Shown one piece after another: positions 36,455 to 45,680 of a DNA stretch of 64,000 nucleotides. This DNA comes from UBA12170 sp964293475 (GTDB lineage Bacteria; Bacteroidota; Bacteroidia; Bacteroidales; UBA12170): NCBI GenBank assembly GCA_964293475.1, contig CAXYYJ010000003.1, positions 65,585 through 129,584 on the forward strand. Direction: 5' to 3'. The notes beneath the pieces are model-generated. The model was given only the letters and a program-made list of their open reading frames with translations. It did not search any database and was not told the DNA's origin. Numbering within the stretch: position 1 is the first letter of the stretch; each line of letters opens with the position of its first letter. Both the position numbers and the translations under genes were made by a program.

Positions 36455-38779
36455 ATGAGAAATTTTTTTATTATCATCCTGCTTTTGGCATTTCAACTGA
36501 GCGTTCTGGCTCAAAAGTATTCCATAAGTGGGAAAATTAAGGACGGTAGCAATGGCGAAGAGCTTATAGGTGCTACTGTTTTCATTCCCGAGCTTTCTAC
36601 CGGAACTGTAGCCAACGAATATGGCTATTTTACACTCAGCCTGCCCGCGGGCACCTATACTGTGAATGTGAATTATTTGGGTTTTAACGAATATACAAAA
36701 ACCATCGATCTTCAAAAAGATGTCTATCTGGCCATTGAACTTGCTGAAACCTCTGCTGAATTGCTTGAGGTTGAGATAACTGGTGAACGACTGGACCGAA
36801 ATGTAAAGAGCAACGAGATGAGCAGTATTAAGCTTCAGGCAAAAACCATAAAAAAGATTCCCGCTTTTATGGGCGAAGTCGACCTAATCAAAGCCATTCA
36901 ACTGCTGCCTGGAATTCAAAGCACCGCTGAGGGTTCGTCGGGCTTTAGTGTGCGTGGAGGCTCAGCCGACCAAAATCTTATTTTGCTCGACGAAGCCACA
37001 GTTTACAACGCATCGCATCTCATGGGCTTTTTCTCGGTATTCAACAACGATGCCATTAAAGATGTGAAAATCTATAAGGGCGATATTCCGGCTTCTCACG
37101 GGGGCAGGCTCTCATCGCTTCTCGATGTGCGCATGAAAGACGGTAACAGCAAAGAGTTTGAAGTGACCGGAGGTATAGGTACCATTTCGAGCCGCCTGAC
37201 CATCGAGGGGCCCATTATTAAGGACAAAACGAGTTTTATAGTTTCGGGTCGGCGCACTTATGCCGATTTATTTCTCAAACTCAGCTCCGAAGAGAATTTG
37301 CGCAGCAGCATTTTAAATTTCTACGACATCAACGCCAAAGTAAACCATACATTCGATGAGAAAAACCGGTTGTACATTTCTTTTTACAATGGGCAGGATA
37401 AGTTTGCCAACGATTTTAGCAAACTCTTTTTTGGGAATACCACCACCACCATTCGTTGGAATCACTTGTTCAGCGAAAAGCTGTTTTTTAATCTCACCAA
37501 TTTCAACAGCATCTACAACTACAATTTAGGAACACCCGAGGGCAATGCCAACGCCTTTGAATGGAAGAGCAAGATGGTAGATTATGGCGGACGGGGCGAT
37601 TTTACCTACTATTTGAATCCGCAAAACACCATTAAATTTGGGGTGGAAGGCACCTATCATATTTTTGATCCGGGAAGAGCCAAGGGGCTGGGAGAGGAAG
37701 CCCTGTTTACAGAGTTTGTACAGCCCAATAGCCACGCCCTCGACTGGGGAATTTATGTCAGCAATGAGCAGAAAATAGGAGAACATATTCAACTCAAATA
37801 TGGCTTGAGATATTCAATATTTCAAAGTATGGGCTCGGCAACTGTTTATAATTTCGACGATAATTTTAATAAAATCGACAGTACAGTTTATAAAAAGGGC
37901 GACATTTACAATACCTATATGGGGCTCGAACCACGTTTCGGCATCACCTATGTTATTAACGATGAGAGCTCTGTAAAAGCCAATTATTCCCGCACAAGAC
38001 AATATATGCAATTGGCTCAAAACTCATCCGCTGGTACTCCATTAGATATTTGGTTTCCTTCGTCACCCAATGTGAAGCCACAAATAGCCGATCAGGTTGC
38101 TTTGGGATATTTTAGAAATTTCAAGCAAAATATGTACGAAGCCAATGTGGAGGTGTATTACAAAAACATGAAGAATTCCATCGATTTTAAGGATTTTGCG
38201 CAGGTATTGCTCAACGAAGAACTTGAAGGAGAGCTTCGTTTTGGAAAATCGTGGAGTTATGGAGCTGAGTTTTTATTGCGCAAAAACGATGGAAACCTCA
38301 CCGGGTGGATTAGTTATACCTACAGCCGCACTTTCCGTCAATTTGAAGATATTAACAATGGCAAAACCTATCGTGCACCCTACGATAAACCACATAATGT
38401 GGCCATTGTGTTGAGCTACAGTATTTCTCCACGACTCGAAGTGGGCGCCAACTGGGTTTATGGGTCGGGTCAGCCAGCCACTTTCCCTACCGGACGAGCC
38501 TATTATGGAAATATGATTGTGGCTATTTATAGTGACAGAAATGCTTATCGACTGCCAGACTATCACCGATTGGACGTGTCGGCCACCTGGAAACGAAAAA
38601 AGAAAGAAGGTTCCAAATGGGATTGGGATATCAACCTAAGTGTTTACAACGCCTATGCCCGTCACAATACCTGGTCTATAAACTTTGTAACTGACGACGC
38701 AAACCCTGATGTAACCTATGCCGAACAAACTTATCTATTCTCCATTATTCCCGCATTAACTTTCAATTTTAAATTTTAA
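36455..38779 (+). CDS. TonB-dependent receptor with carboxypeptidase-like domain
   Basis: The signal peptide ends SVLAQ. A CarboxypepD_reg-like domain covers about residues 21-105 (SGKIKDGSNGEELIGATVF), the plug follows with LIKAIQLLPGIQS, GFSVRGGSADQNLILLDEA and VKIYKGDIPASHGGRLSSLLDV, and a ~550-residue barrel ends in aromatic LTFNFKF. The DUF4249 lipoprotein gene follows after 5 bases, a common pairing thought to form a receptor with a surface lid. The ligand is unknown. Confidence 0.92.
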   Translation: MRNFFIIILLLAFQLSVLAQKYSISGKIKDGSNGEELIGATVFIPELSTGTVANEYGYFTLSLPAGTYTVNVNYLGFNEYTKTIDLQKDVYLAIELAETSAELLEVEITGERLDRNVKSNEMSSIKLQAKTIKKIPAFMGEVDLIKAIQLLPGIQSTAEGSSGFSVRGGSADQNLILLDEATVYNASHLMGFFSVFNNDAIKDVKIYKGDIPASHGGRLSSLLDVRMKDGNSKEFEVTGGIGTISSRLTIEGPIIKDKTSFIVSGRRTYADLFLKLSSEENLRSSILNFYDINAKVNHTFDEKNRLYISFYNGQDKFANDFSKLFFGNTTTTIRWNHLFSEKLFFNLTNFNSIYNYNLGTPEGNANAFEWKSKMVDYGGRGDFTYYLNPQNTIKFGVEGTYHIFDPGRAKGLGEEALFTEFVQPNSHALDWGIYVSNEQKIGEHIQLKYGLRYSIFQSMGSATVYNFDDNFNKIDSTVYKKGDIYNTYMGLEPRFGITYVINDESSVKANYSRTRQYMQLAQNSSAGTPLDIWFPSSPNVKPQIADQVALGYFRNFKQNMYEANVEVYYKNMKNSIDFKDFAQVLLNEELEGELRFGKSWSYGAEFLLRKNDGNLTGWISYTYSRTFRQFEDINNGKTYRAPYDKPHNVAIVLSYSISPRLEVGANWVYGSGQPATFPTGRAYYGNMIVAIYSDRNAYRLPDYHRLDVSATWKRKKKEGSKWDWDINLSVYNAYARHNTWSINFVTDDANPDVTYAEQTYLFSIIPALTFNFKF

Positions 38780-38784
38780 CAACC

Positions 38785-39657
38785 ATGAAAAACAGATTAT
38801 ATATAGCCGCTTTTGTCGGTCTGGTTTTAGGACTTGGCAGCTGTACCGAGCGCATAGAAGTGGAATTAGACGAAACCTACACCCGATTGGTTGTGGAAGG
38901 AAATTTAACCACCGATACCATGGCCCACCTTTTTGTTCTTACCGAAACCACCAGTTATTTCTACAATCAGCCCGCACCACCTGTGGAAAATGCTTCTGTT
39001 AGCATCAGTGACAATTTGGGAAATAAAGTGGTATTGGAGGAAAAAGAGCCAGGGAAATACTATACCCCGGCAAACTTCTACGGTCAGGTAGATAGAAGTT
39101 ATGAATTGCAAATTGATTTGCAGGAAGAAATAAACGGAAATCTTCGATATGTCGCACAATCATCTATTCCACCTATTGCACCCATCGATTCCATTGGCAT
39201 GGAGTTTAACGAGAGATTTGGTAAAGATGGTTTTTGGATTGTAAAACTCTTCGCAACAGATCCGGCAGGGGTAGAGAACTATTACCAATTCAGAGTTTAC
39301 AGAAACGATACATTACTTTCCGACACTCTTAGCAAGGTTAGTTTCACTGACGACAAGCTTTTCGATGGTAATTTTACCTTTGGAATTGGAGTCGCGTTTT
39401 TCAATAATTCTATTTCTGGCCAACGGTTTAGAGTTGGCGATACCGTTCTGTTGGAAATGGGCGGCATTACAAAAGAACATTATGTTTTTATGAATAATGT
39501 GATTCAGTCCACAAGTTTTCAAAACCCATTGTTTGGAGGCCCGCCAGCCAATGTGATCGGAAATATTAGCGAAGGCGCTTTTGGTTATTTCTCCACATTC
39601 AGCACCACATACAGCGAGCTTATATTGACGGAAGATAATATCATTATCACACAATAG
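38785..39657 (+). CDS. DUF4249 lipoprotein, partner of the TonB receptor
   Basis: The lipobox GLGSC puts the lipidated Cys at residue 20. The next ~130 residues have the DUF4249 pattern: RLVVEGNLTTDTMAHLFVLTET, VENASVSISD and EPGKYYTPANFYGQVDRSYELQI. It is the second gene of a two-gene operon with the receptor and probably sits on the outer membrane with it. Confidence 0.85.
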   Translation: MKNRLYIAAFVGLVLGLGSCTERIEVELDETYTRLVVEGNLTTDTMAHLFVLTETTSYFYNQPAPPVENASVSISDNLGNKVVLEEKEPGKYYTPANFYGQVDRSYELQIDLQEEINGNLRYVAQSSIPPIAPIDSIGMEFNERFGKDGFWIVKLFATDPAGVENYYQFRVYRNDTLLSDTLSKVSFTDDKLFDGNFTFGIGVAFFNNSISGQRFRVGDTVLLEMGGITKEHYVFMNNVIQSTSFQNPLFGGPPANVIGNISEGAFGYFSTFSTTYSELILTEDNIIITQ

Positions 39658-39686
39658 TGCCTGTAAATATTTGAAAATGAATTTAT

Positions 39687-39723
39687 ACCCCAGGTTTTTT
39701 CTTTGAAATTATCTGGGGTTTCT
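39687..39723 (+). terminator. Possible terminator after the receptor operon
   Basis: A 7-bp stem ACCCCAG/CTGGGGT with a long 19-base loop, followed by a T-rich stretch. It overlaps the end of the convergent ygiQ gene. Weak. Confidence 0.35.
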
Positions 39724-41547
39724 TTGAAGTAGTTTTTTCAATATAGCTGGTTGTTCTTTCAACACATTGCGAATCCAGTTGAAGTTTTCGGGCTTATACC
39801 AAAAGAAAAACCGATGCTGGTCTTGTTTTTCCTCCTTCGATTTGGCTGTAAAAACTGGCTGAAGGGTGTAGGGATGAAAGCCCGAATAGTAAATCACAGT
39901 GGCAACTGTCATGGGTGTGGGTGTAAAGTCCTGAACCTGCTCCAGACGGAAGCCCATGTCTTTGGTTTCGGCAGCCAGATTGGCCATGTCTTTCGGCTGA
40001 CTTCCCGGGTGTGACGAGATGAAATAAGGAATCAACTGAAGGTTGAGATTTTTCCGCTCGTTGATTTCGTGAAATTTGGCGGTAAACTTTTTAAAATTCT
40101 CGAATGGCGGCTTTCGCATGATGTGCAAAGTATCGTCGGAAGTATGTTCGGGAGCTACTTTAAGCCGGCCACTCACGTGACGTGTCAGCACCTGCTCCAG
40201 ATACTCGTTCATCTCTTTTTCATTCCCATGGGTATTTCGCTCTTTCACCAGCAAATCGTAGCGGATTCCGCTTCCGATGGTTGCTTTTTTAACTCCGGGA
40301 TGCGCATCTACCGAGCGATAAATATCGAGAAGCGGTTGGTGGGAGGTGTTAAGGTTCTTGCAAACATTGGGATGAATACAACTTGGTCGGACACATTTGG
40401 CACAAATGCTCAGGTCGTGGCCTTTCATTTTGTACATATTGGCACTGGGGCCGCCCAAATCGCTCAGATGACCTTTAAAATCGGGCATTTGAGTTACTTT
40501 GTCCACTTCGTCCAAAATCGATTTTTTCGATCGGCTGGCAATAAATTTCCCCTGATGTGCCGAAATGGTACAAAAGCTACATCCACCAAAACATCCGCGA
40601 TGCATGTTGATGGAGAATTTTATCATTTCGAAGGCTGGAATGGGCCCTCGTTTTTTGTATTTGGGATGGGGAAGGCGGGTATAGGGTAAATCGAAGCTGC
40701 GGTCTATTTCGGCTTCGGTCATGGTTTGAAATGGAGGGTTCACCAAAACCTGTTGATTGCCAACTTTTTGAATCAATCGGCGGGCATTCATTTTGTTCGA
40801 TTCCTGTTCAATATGTTTAAAATTGGAAGCATATTTAAACTTGTCGGCCAAACAATCTTCGTGGCTATTGAGCTCAAAATCGATCCAGTTTTTGTTTTTG
40901 GGCAATTCTTCCTCCGCAGCTATTAAAACTGAGGTTTGGGGAATGGTTTTGATGGATTGGAACGGAACCCCGCGACTTAAAAGTCGCAACAGCTCAATGA
41001 GCGGATTTTCTCCCATGCCATAAATGAGCAAATCGGCACCAGTTTCTAACAGCACAGAGGGTTTTAGTTTATCGCTCCAATAATCGTAATGGGTGACCCT
41101 TCGCAGCGATGAACCCACACCACCCAACACAATAGGAACATCGGGATAGATGGATTTCAACGCTTTACAATAAACCACCGAGGCATAATCGGGGCGAAAA
41201 TTGGCTTCTCCACCTGGAGTAAAAGCATCGTTGCTGCGTAAGCGTTTATTGGCTGTGTAATGGTTTACCATGGAATCCATATTGCCATCGGTGACGCCGA
41301 AAAACAGTTTAGGGGCTCCAAATTTTTTAAAATCGCGGAGGTCGTCCTGCCAGTTGGGTTGGGGAATGATTCCAACTCTAAATCCTTCAGCCTCGATTAG
41401 GCGGCCAATTACGGCAGCGCCAAAGCTCGGATGATCCACATAGGCATCGCCGGTAATGATGACCACATCCAATTCTTCCCAGCCGCGCTGGAGCATTTCT
41501 TTGCGGGTAATGGGCAGCCAGTCTGTTATTTTAGGTTCCTGATACAT
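39709..41547 (-). CDS. YgiQ-family radical SAM protein
   Basis: The radical SAM motif CxxxCxxC appears as RGCFGGCSFC (Cys319, 323, 326). The N-terminal VVIITGDAYVDHPSFG and central CAKCVRPSCIHPNVC cysteine cluster are hallmarks of YgiQ (UPF0313). The biochemical function of the family is not known. ATG at 41547 gives the usual N-terminus and 612 residues; a longer reading through a TTG at 41589 would start upstream of the -7 box. Confidence 0.92.
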   Translation of the reverse strand: MYQEPKITDWLPITRKEMLQRGWEELDVVIITGDAYVDHPSFGAAVIGRLIEAEGFRVGIIPQPNWQDDLRDFKKFGAPKLFFGVTDGNMDSMVNHYTANKRLRSNDAFTPGGEANFRPDYASVVYCKALKSIYPDVPIVLGGVGSSLRRVTHYDYWSDKLKPSVLLETGADLLIYGMGENPLIELLRLLSRGVPFQSIKTIPQTSVLIAAEEELPKNKNWIDFELNSHEDCLADKFKYASNFKHIEQESNKMNARRLIQKVGNQQVLVNPPFQTMTEAEIDRSFDLPYTRLPHPKYKKRGPIPAFEMIKFSINMHRGCFGGCSFCTISAHQGKFIASRSKKSILDEVDKVTQMPDFKGHLSDLGGPSANMYKMKGHDLSICAKCVRPSCIHPNVCKNLNTSHQPLLDIYRSVDAHPGVKKATIGSGIRYDLLVKERNTHGNEKEMNEYLEQVLTRHVSGRLKVAPEHTSDDTLHIMRKPPFENFKKFTAKFHEINERKNLNLQLIPYFISSHPGSQPKDMANLAAETKDMGFRLEQVQDFTPTPMTVATVIYYSGFHPYTLQPVFTAKSKEEKQDQHRFFFWYKPENFNWIRNVLKEQPAILKKLLQRNPR

Positions 41548-41553
41548 AGCCGG

Positions 41554-41561
41554 CAAAGATA
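41554..41561 (-). promoter_or_regulatory. Predicted -7 box of the ygiQ-type gene
   Basis: Minus-strand TATCTTTG fits TAnnTTTG and ends 6 bases before the ATG at 41547, so the leader is at most a few bases. Confidence 0.5.
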
Positions 41562-41587
41562 ACCTAAATAGATATTGGCTTTTGGGC

Positions 41588-41622
41588 AAAAAAAATTGGA
41601 AACCGTTAAATGATTTCCAATT
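41588..41622 (-). terminator. Intrinsic terminator of the DUF3857 operon
   Basis: A 9-bp stem AATTGGAAA/TTTCCAATT with an 11-base loop; on the minus strand it runs into a stretch of T. It ends the operon read from 45470 to 41646. Confidence 0.75.
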
Positions 41623-41645
41623 TTTCAGGGGTTAAGGACCTGGAA

Positions 41646-43517
41646 CTATCTTTTTAAAACCAGCTCGTTGAGCCAGTTGCTGTTCCACTCGATCATCATT
41701 TTTCTAAAAATGGCATATTCTTCCACAGTTAGGTTTCGCTGGAATAGCTCTGTGGATTTGCTGTCAACGGTGGCTGGTCCTTTGGGAGCCTGGACAGAAG
41801 CTTCGGCAGGGAAAATGACCAATGATTTTTTGATCACCAGATTGCCATCTTTTCGGGCCACCGAAATGCTCATTTTACCAAAACTCTCGTTGAAATCCAA
41901 TTGCTTTTCAACCCCAACCCATTCCACACTTTTGGGTAAAGTGATGACAAATTCATAGCTCTCGTCTATGGCTTTCACGGTGATGGGGAAGTCGCGTTTG
42001 GAAGGGAGATTGGTGAAGTTTTGCGAAGCAATTCCGTTTTTGAGATAAGGCAGCGACATGAAATAGTAGTTCTCCTGTTTCTTCAGTTTTCCATCGCTTT
42101 TCACGTTCATTTCAAATTTAGCTACCTGATTGTCAGGAATTACCAGCTGTGGCTTCTCGTCTTTGGCCGTTGGAATACCATTCACAATATAATTTTGAAT
42201 TGCAGAACTATCTTTCGACAAGGTGAGAAAATCGAAGCAGCTTCCGGTAAGTTTTAGCATTACCTGGCCCGAAATGGCGTTGTCAGGATCAACTGTTAGC
42301 CTGCTGTTCATGCTAATGGAAGGTAGCGTGGTTTTGAGTTCAACGGGTTTTGCCGTGAATAAATCCACCATTACCTGGTTGGTAAGCTTCAGGTGCAGCG
42401 ATTGCTGATTCATTTCTTTTGCTGACAATACAAAAGGGACACCGGTTTCGTCGGTATACAAAACTCCCCACTGATTCATGAAATTCAGATTGCCAATTTG
42501 CGCATTCCAAAGCACCACAGGCACAAAAGCAACAGGTTTTACATTGAATCCAGCCGATTTCAGCAGATGAAAAAGGAGCATGGTTTTCTCCAATTCGCTT
42601 CCCACGGCGCTGTTAAAAACCTGTCCGGGGGTTTGAAGCTCATAATTATGCCAGCTCAGCGGAATGTATTTTCCGTTGATCTTATTGGCCACATAATCCT
42701 GAATGTTCAACGCCCACTGGGTATTGGTTTTGGTGTCTGCTTTTAGCTTTTCAATCAACGCTTTTTCCGATTCGGTGGGCTTGTAAGTAAAGGCCTTGTT
42801 TTGTGCAAAAGCATCGAAGGCAGCCTGAGTTTCGGTGAAGGTGGAAAAAACGATGGTTGGCAAGTATTGTGAACTGGCTGGCGAAAAGTCTTCGAAGCTA
42901 CGGGCCTTTACATTTTTAAAATTCCAGGTAAAGCTTCTGTTGGTTTCGGCCTGATTTGCAGCAGGTTCCAGAGTTGTGTTGAGAACGGAATATTTTAAAC
43001 CGCGTCGGGCGGGCACTGTAACTGTTAATTCAAAATCTTCCACAGGCACATCTTCGGCCACTATTTCCATCCCCATAAGTTCCTTGATAAAGCTGGGTTT
43101 GCTGATGATGGAGTATTCGAGAAAAATGGTGGCGCCCACTTCGAGTCCGGTGTGGGTTATAACCATTTCGCGCATCTGATTATAGGCGGGATAATCGGCA
43201 GCATCGTGGGGCAATACTTCGTTAAAAGCATTTTTGGGCACGTTGACTTTGCGACCGTTGGCCATAACGGTATAAGCCTGGTGGATTACAAGCTTTTGAA
43301 AATCGGGGTTGTAAACGACAAATGTTTCGCCGAAAAGCCTGTCGAAGGAGTAAACCGAAAGAAGCTTGAGTTCTTTAAAGTATTTATATTCAAGGCTTCC
43401 ATCGGCATTCATGATGTATTCTTTCTTTATTTTTTTGTAAACCGCATCGGTTTCGGCAGCACTGTTACATCCCACTGAAAGAATAAACAGGGCTATATAT
43501 ATTATAAAATGTCTCAT
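41646..43517 (-). CDS. DUF3857 lipoprotein with degenerate transglutaminase domain
   Basis: Lipobox SVGC puts the lipid on Cys17. The DUF3857 domain covers about residues 50-220 (FVVYNPDFQKLVIHQAYTV), then a transglutaminase-like fold. Aligned by hand with the upstream paralogue, the catalytic Cys is Glu308 (GSELEKTMLLFHLLKSAGF), His is Gln349 (NQWGVL) and Asp is Ser365 (FVLSAKE); spacing is kept at 41 and 16 residues against 39 and 16. It is therefore probably a non-catalytic binding or regulatory partner. ATG at 43517, six bases after the stop of the upstream gene. Confidence 0.78.
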   Translation of the reverse strand: MRHFIIYIALFILSVGCNSAAETDAVYKKIKKEYIMNADGSLEYKYFKELKLLSVYSFDRLFGETFVVYNPDFQKLVIHQAYTVMANGRKVNVPKNAFNEVLPHDAADYPAYNQMREMVITHTGLEVGATIFLEYSIISKPSFIKELMGMEIVAEDVPVEDFELTVTVPARRGLKYSVLNTTLEPAANQAETNRSFTWNFKNVKARSFEDFSPASSQYLPTIVFSTFTETQAAFDAFAQNKAFTYKPTESEKALIEKLKADTKTNTQWALNIQDYVANKINGKYIPLSWHNYELQTPGQVFNSAVGSELEKTMLLFHLLKSAGFNVKPVAFVPVVLWNAQIGNLNFMNQWGVLYTDETGVPFVLSAKEMNQQSLHLKLTNQVMVDLFTAKPVELKTTLPSISMNSRLTVDPDNAISGQVMLKLTGSCFDFLTLSKDSSAIQNYIVNGIPTAKDEKPQLVIPDNQVAKFEMNVKSDGKLKKQENYYFMSLPYLKNGIASQNFTNLPSKRDFPITVKAIDESYEFVITLPKSVEWVGVEKQLDFNESFGKMSISVARKDGNLVIKKSLVIFPAEASVQAPKGPATVDSKSTELFQRNLTVEEYAIFRKMMIEWNSNWLNELVLKR

Positions 43518-43523
43518 GGTCAA

Positions 43524-45470
43524 TTACTTTTTAAGGATGATTTTTTGATTGGCAAAGTGTTTTTGGTTGTTCACGGCTTCGCGATAAGCTGGCCATTCAG
43601 CGGCTTTATAGATTCTCTTTCCCAAACTGATGGTTTCGGTGAATGTGAGTTTTTGTCCGGTGAGTGAATATCCACCTTTAAAGCTAACATATTCATCATT
43701 AACATCTTTGGCAGTAGGTAAAGGACTCATCTCTGAGAATTTTGGCAGGTTTACTTCCTCGGTTATTTCCACCAAACGGCTGCAACGGTCTCTGAAACCA
43801 AATTGTTTGGTTTCGGCGGTTGTGTTGGAGTATAAATGCCCCATGGCATTTTTAAAAACTCCGGTGGCCATGGGTGGGGTGAATAGAATCTCTTTTTCGG
43901 TAACCAGCGCATAACCAGGTATTTCGTATTCGTAGGTGATGGTTACGGGTTGTTCGAGATATTTATCGTTATCCGTATGCGATACCTTAATAAGCTGTGC
44001 ATTGGGGTGAAGGTTCAGGAGTTCTTCCTCCAGATTTTTCTCCCATTCGGTGCGCACGCTGTATCTGAAAACGCCTCTTACGGCAGCATCCGATTGTCCT
44101 TCAGCAGTGATGCTGAACATCCCTTTCAGGGTTCCGTTTTTATCAAGGGTAGATTTTCCGTGGATGCGGATATAGTGGTTTTCGGGGGCTGAAATGGGGG
44201 TGTATTGCAGGTTTGAACCATCAGGTAAACCCATGAGGTAACCCTGTTGCTGTTCGGCGCTGCTCCAAAGCTCACGCACTCCTGGGACCCAGGTTGGATC
44301 GAGAAGTTTCCACTCGCCACTGCGCATTTTCACCACCGTTACCGAGTGGTTAAACTGGTCGGCTGGAATATCGTCGATGCGTTCTCCGGCCATAGTCATG
44401 GCGGCATAGGATTGAAATCCCGCAGCGCGCAACATGCTGATGAGAAGGCTGGCCTTGTCTTTACAAACGCCGCAGCGGTCGGTAAAATTCATTTCCGAAT
44501 TGTGCAGCGTATAGCCTTCGCCTTCGCCCATGGAAATGCCCGAATAGCGCATATTATCGGCCACCCAATGGGTGAGAATGGAAATGCTGTCGATTTCGTT
44601 TTTGGCGGGTTTCAGCAATTCGTTCACAAATTTTTGAACTTCCTCGGTCGGAGTGAAGGCATCGTATTCCTCGTTCACCGTGTAGAACCATTTGCCTTTG
44701 GCATACCAGTCGGGGCTTGTGGACATGAGCAGTTTGGTGTTCAGGTCGTTGGGGCTCACCATATTGGGCTCCCGTTTGATGGGCGAAATATTTCGTTTGG
44801 TGAAGGTGTATTCAATTACGTTTTCCAGAAATTTCATCTTCGATGTCAGTTCCCCATAAAACACTTCGTACTGAAGCTTTTTATCCAGCGGGGTTTTTAA
44901 AATATAGGTTTTTTCGATGATGGGGTCGAAGCTCCAGAAAGGCACAATATCGTAGAAATGGCCACGCATGGGCGGAATGTATTTCGACTCGTCTTCGGGA
45001 TTTTGAAGGAGAGCATAAGTATATCCTTTTTTAAAAGTGACAATTTCCAGGGCATCGCCGGGCTCCAGTCGGCCCACTTCAATCATTTTTTCGCGGGCTC
45101 CCCAATAGATGGCGCGGGCTGGGGCTGCATAATCGAGCACCGGATTGGCCAGCTCTACCGTTTGGCCGGAAGCTTTAAAAACCCGCACTTTTTGGATTTC
45201 CACATGGGCCGAAAGCGGATCGTAGCTCACTTTGACCACATGGTTTTTTTTGGCACCTTCGGGAGTCAGGATTTTGATAAGCTGATGCATTTGATAATAG
45301 CTCAGACCAGTAGGTTGCATGTTAACCGTGGTGCTATCGAAAATTACAACTATATCGGCATGTGGATACTCTGTCGCTCCCCCCGATTTTTCTATGAGCG
45401 GCCTGTAATCTTGAGCATAAAGCCAGAAGCCTGTCAGAAGCAGGCCAATTAAAACCAATGATTTCTTCAT
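43524..45470 (-). CDS. DUF3857 / transglutaminase-like secreted protein
   Basis: The signal peptide ends WLYAQ. A DUF3857 domain (about residues 50-230) is followed by a transglutaminase core with an intact triad: Cys336 in CGVCKDKASLL, His375 in FNHSV and Asp391 in LLDPTW. It may act on a periplasmic or surface peptide; the substrate is unknown. ATG at 45470 precedes a normal signal peptide, whereas the 68 in-frame residues upstream look non-coding. First gene of a pair with a catalytically dead lipoprotein paralogue. Confidence 0.83.
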   Translation of the reverse strand: MKKSLVLIGLLLTGFWLYAQDYRPLIEKSGGATEYPHADIVVIFDSTTVNMQPTGLSYYQMHQLIKILTPEGAKKNHVVKVSYDPLSAHVEIQKVRVFKASGQTVELANPVLDYAAPARAIYWGAREKMIEVGRLEPGDALEIVTFKKGYTYALLQNPEDESKYIPPMRGHFYDIVPFWSFDPIIEKTYILKTPLDKKLQYEVFYGELTSKMKFLENVIEYTFTKRNISPIKREPNMVSPNDLNTKLLMSTSPDWYAKGKWFYTVNEEYDAFTPTEEVQKFVNELLKPAKNEIDSISILTHWVADNMRYSGISMGEGEGYTLHNSEMNFTDRCGVCKDKASLLISMLRAAGFQSYAAMTMAGERIDDIPADQFNHSVTVVKMRSGEWKLLDPTWVPGVRELWSSAEQQQGYLMGLPDGSNLQYTPISAPENHYIRIHGKSTLDKNGTLKGMFSITAEGQSDAAVRGVFRYSVRTEWEKNLEEELLNLHPNAQLIKVSHTDNDKYLEQPVTITYEYEIPGYALVTEKEILFTPPMATGVFKNAMGHLYSNTTAETKQFGFRDRCSRLVEITEEVNLPKFSEMSPLPTAKDVNDEYVSFKGGYSLTGQKLTFTETISLGKRIYKAAEWPAYREAVNNQKHFANQKIILKK

Positions 45471-45680
45471 TTCTTTGTCATTTTTGTTGGTAAGGATAAG
45501 GCGAAAACCCCCAAAAAAATCAGTATAAAAAATCCGATTTTCTGTTCCATGGCATTTTTCGCGATTTGTGTTTTGTTCGGGTAAATTTATACAGAAATCG
45601 ATAAATGGCTCCGGAAAAATCAAAAAAAAGGGGGATGATTTATATTGATTTCCAATAATGCCAAAAAAAGGCACGATTAT

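Noticed and set aside
40069..40689. 206-codon open frame on the plus strand
   Set aside because: It is antisense to the well-supported YgiQ radical SAM gene.
44247..44900. 217-codon open frame on the plus strand
   Set aside because: It is antisense to the transglutaminase gene, has a biased composition and no recognisable domain.
45471..45674. N-terminal extension of the transglutaminase-like protein
   Set aside because: The in-frame upstream codons precede a perfect signal peptide at 45470 and read as non-coding leader.
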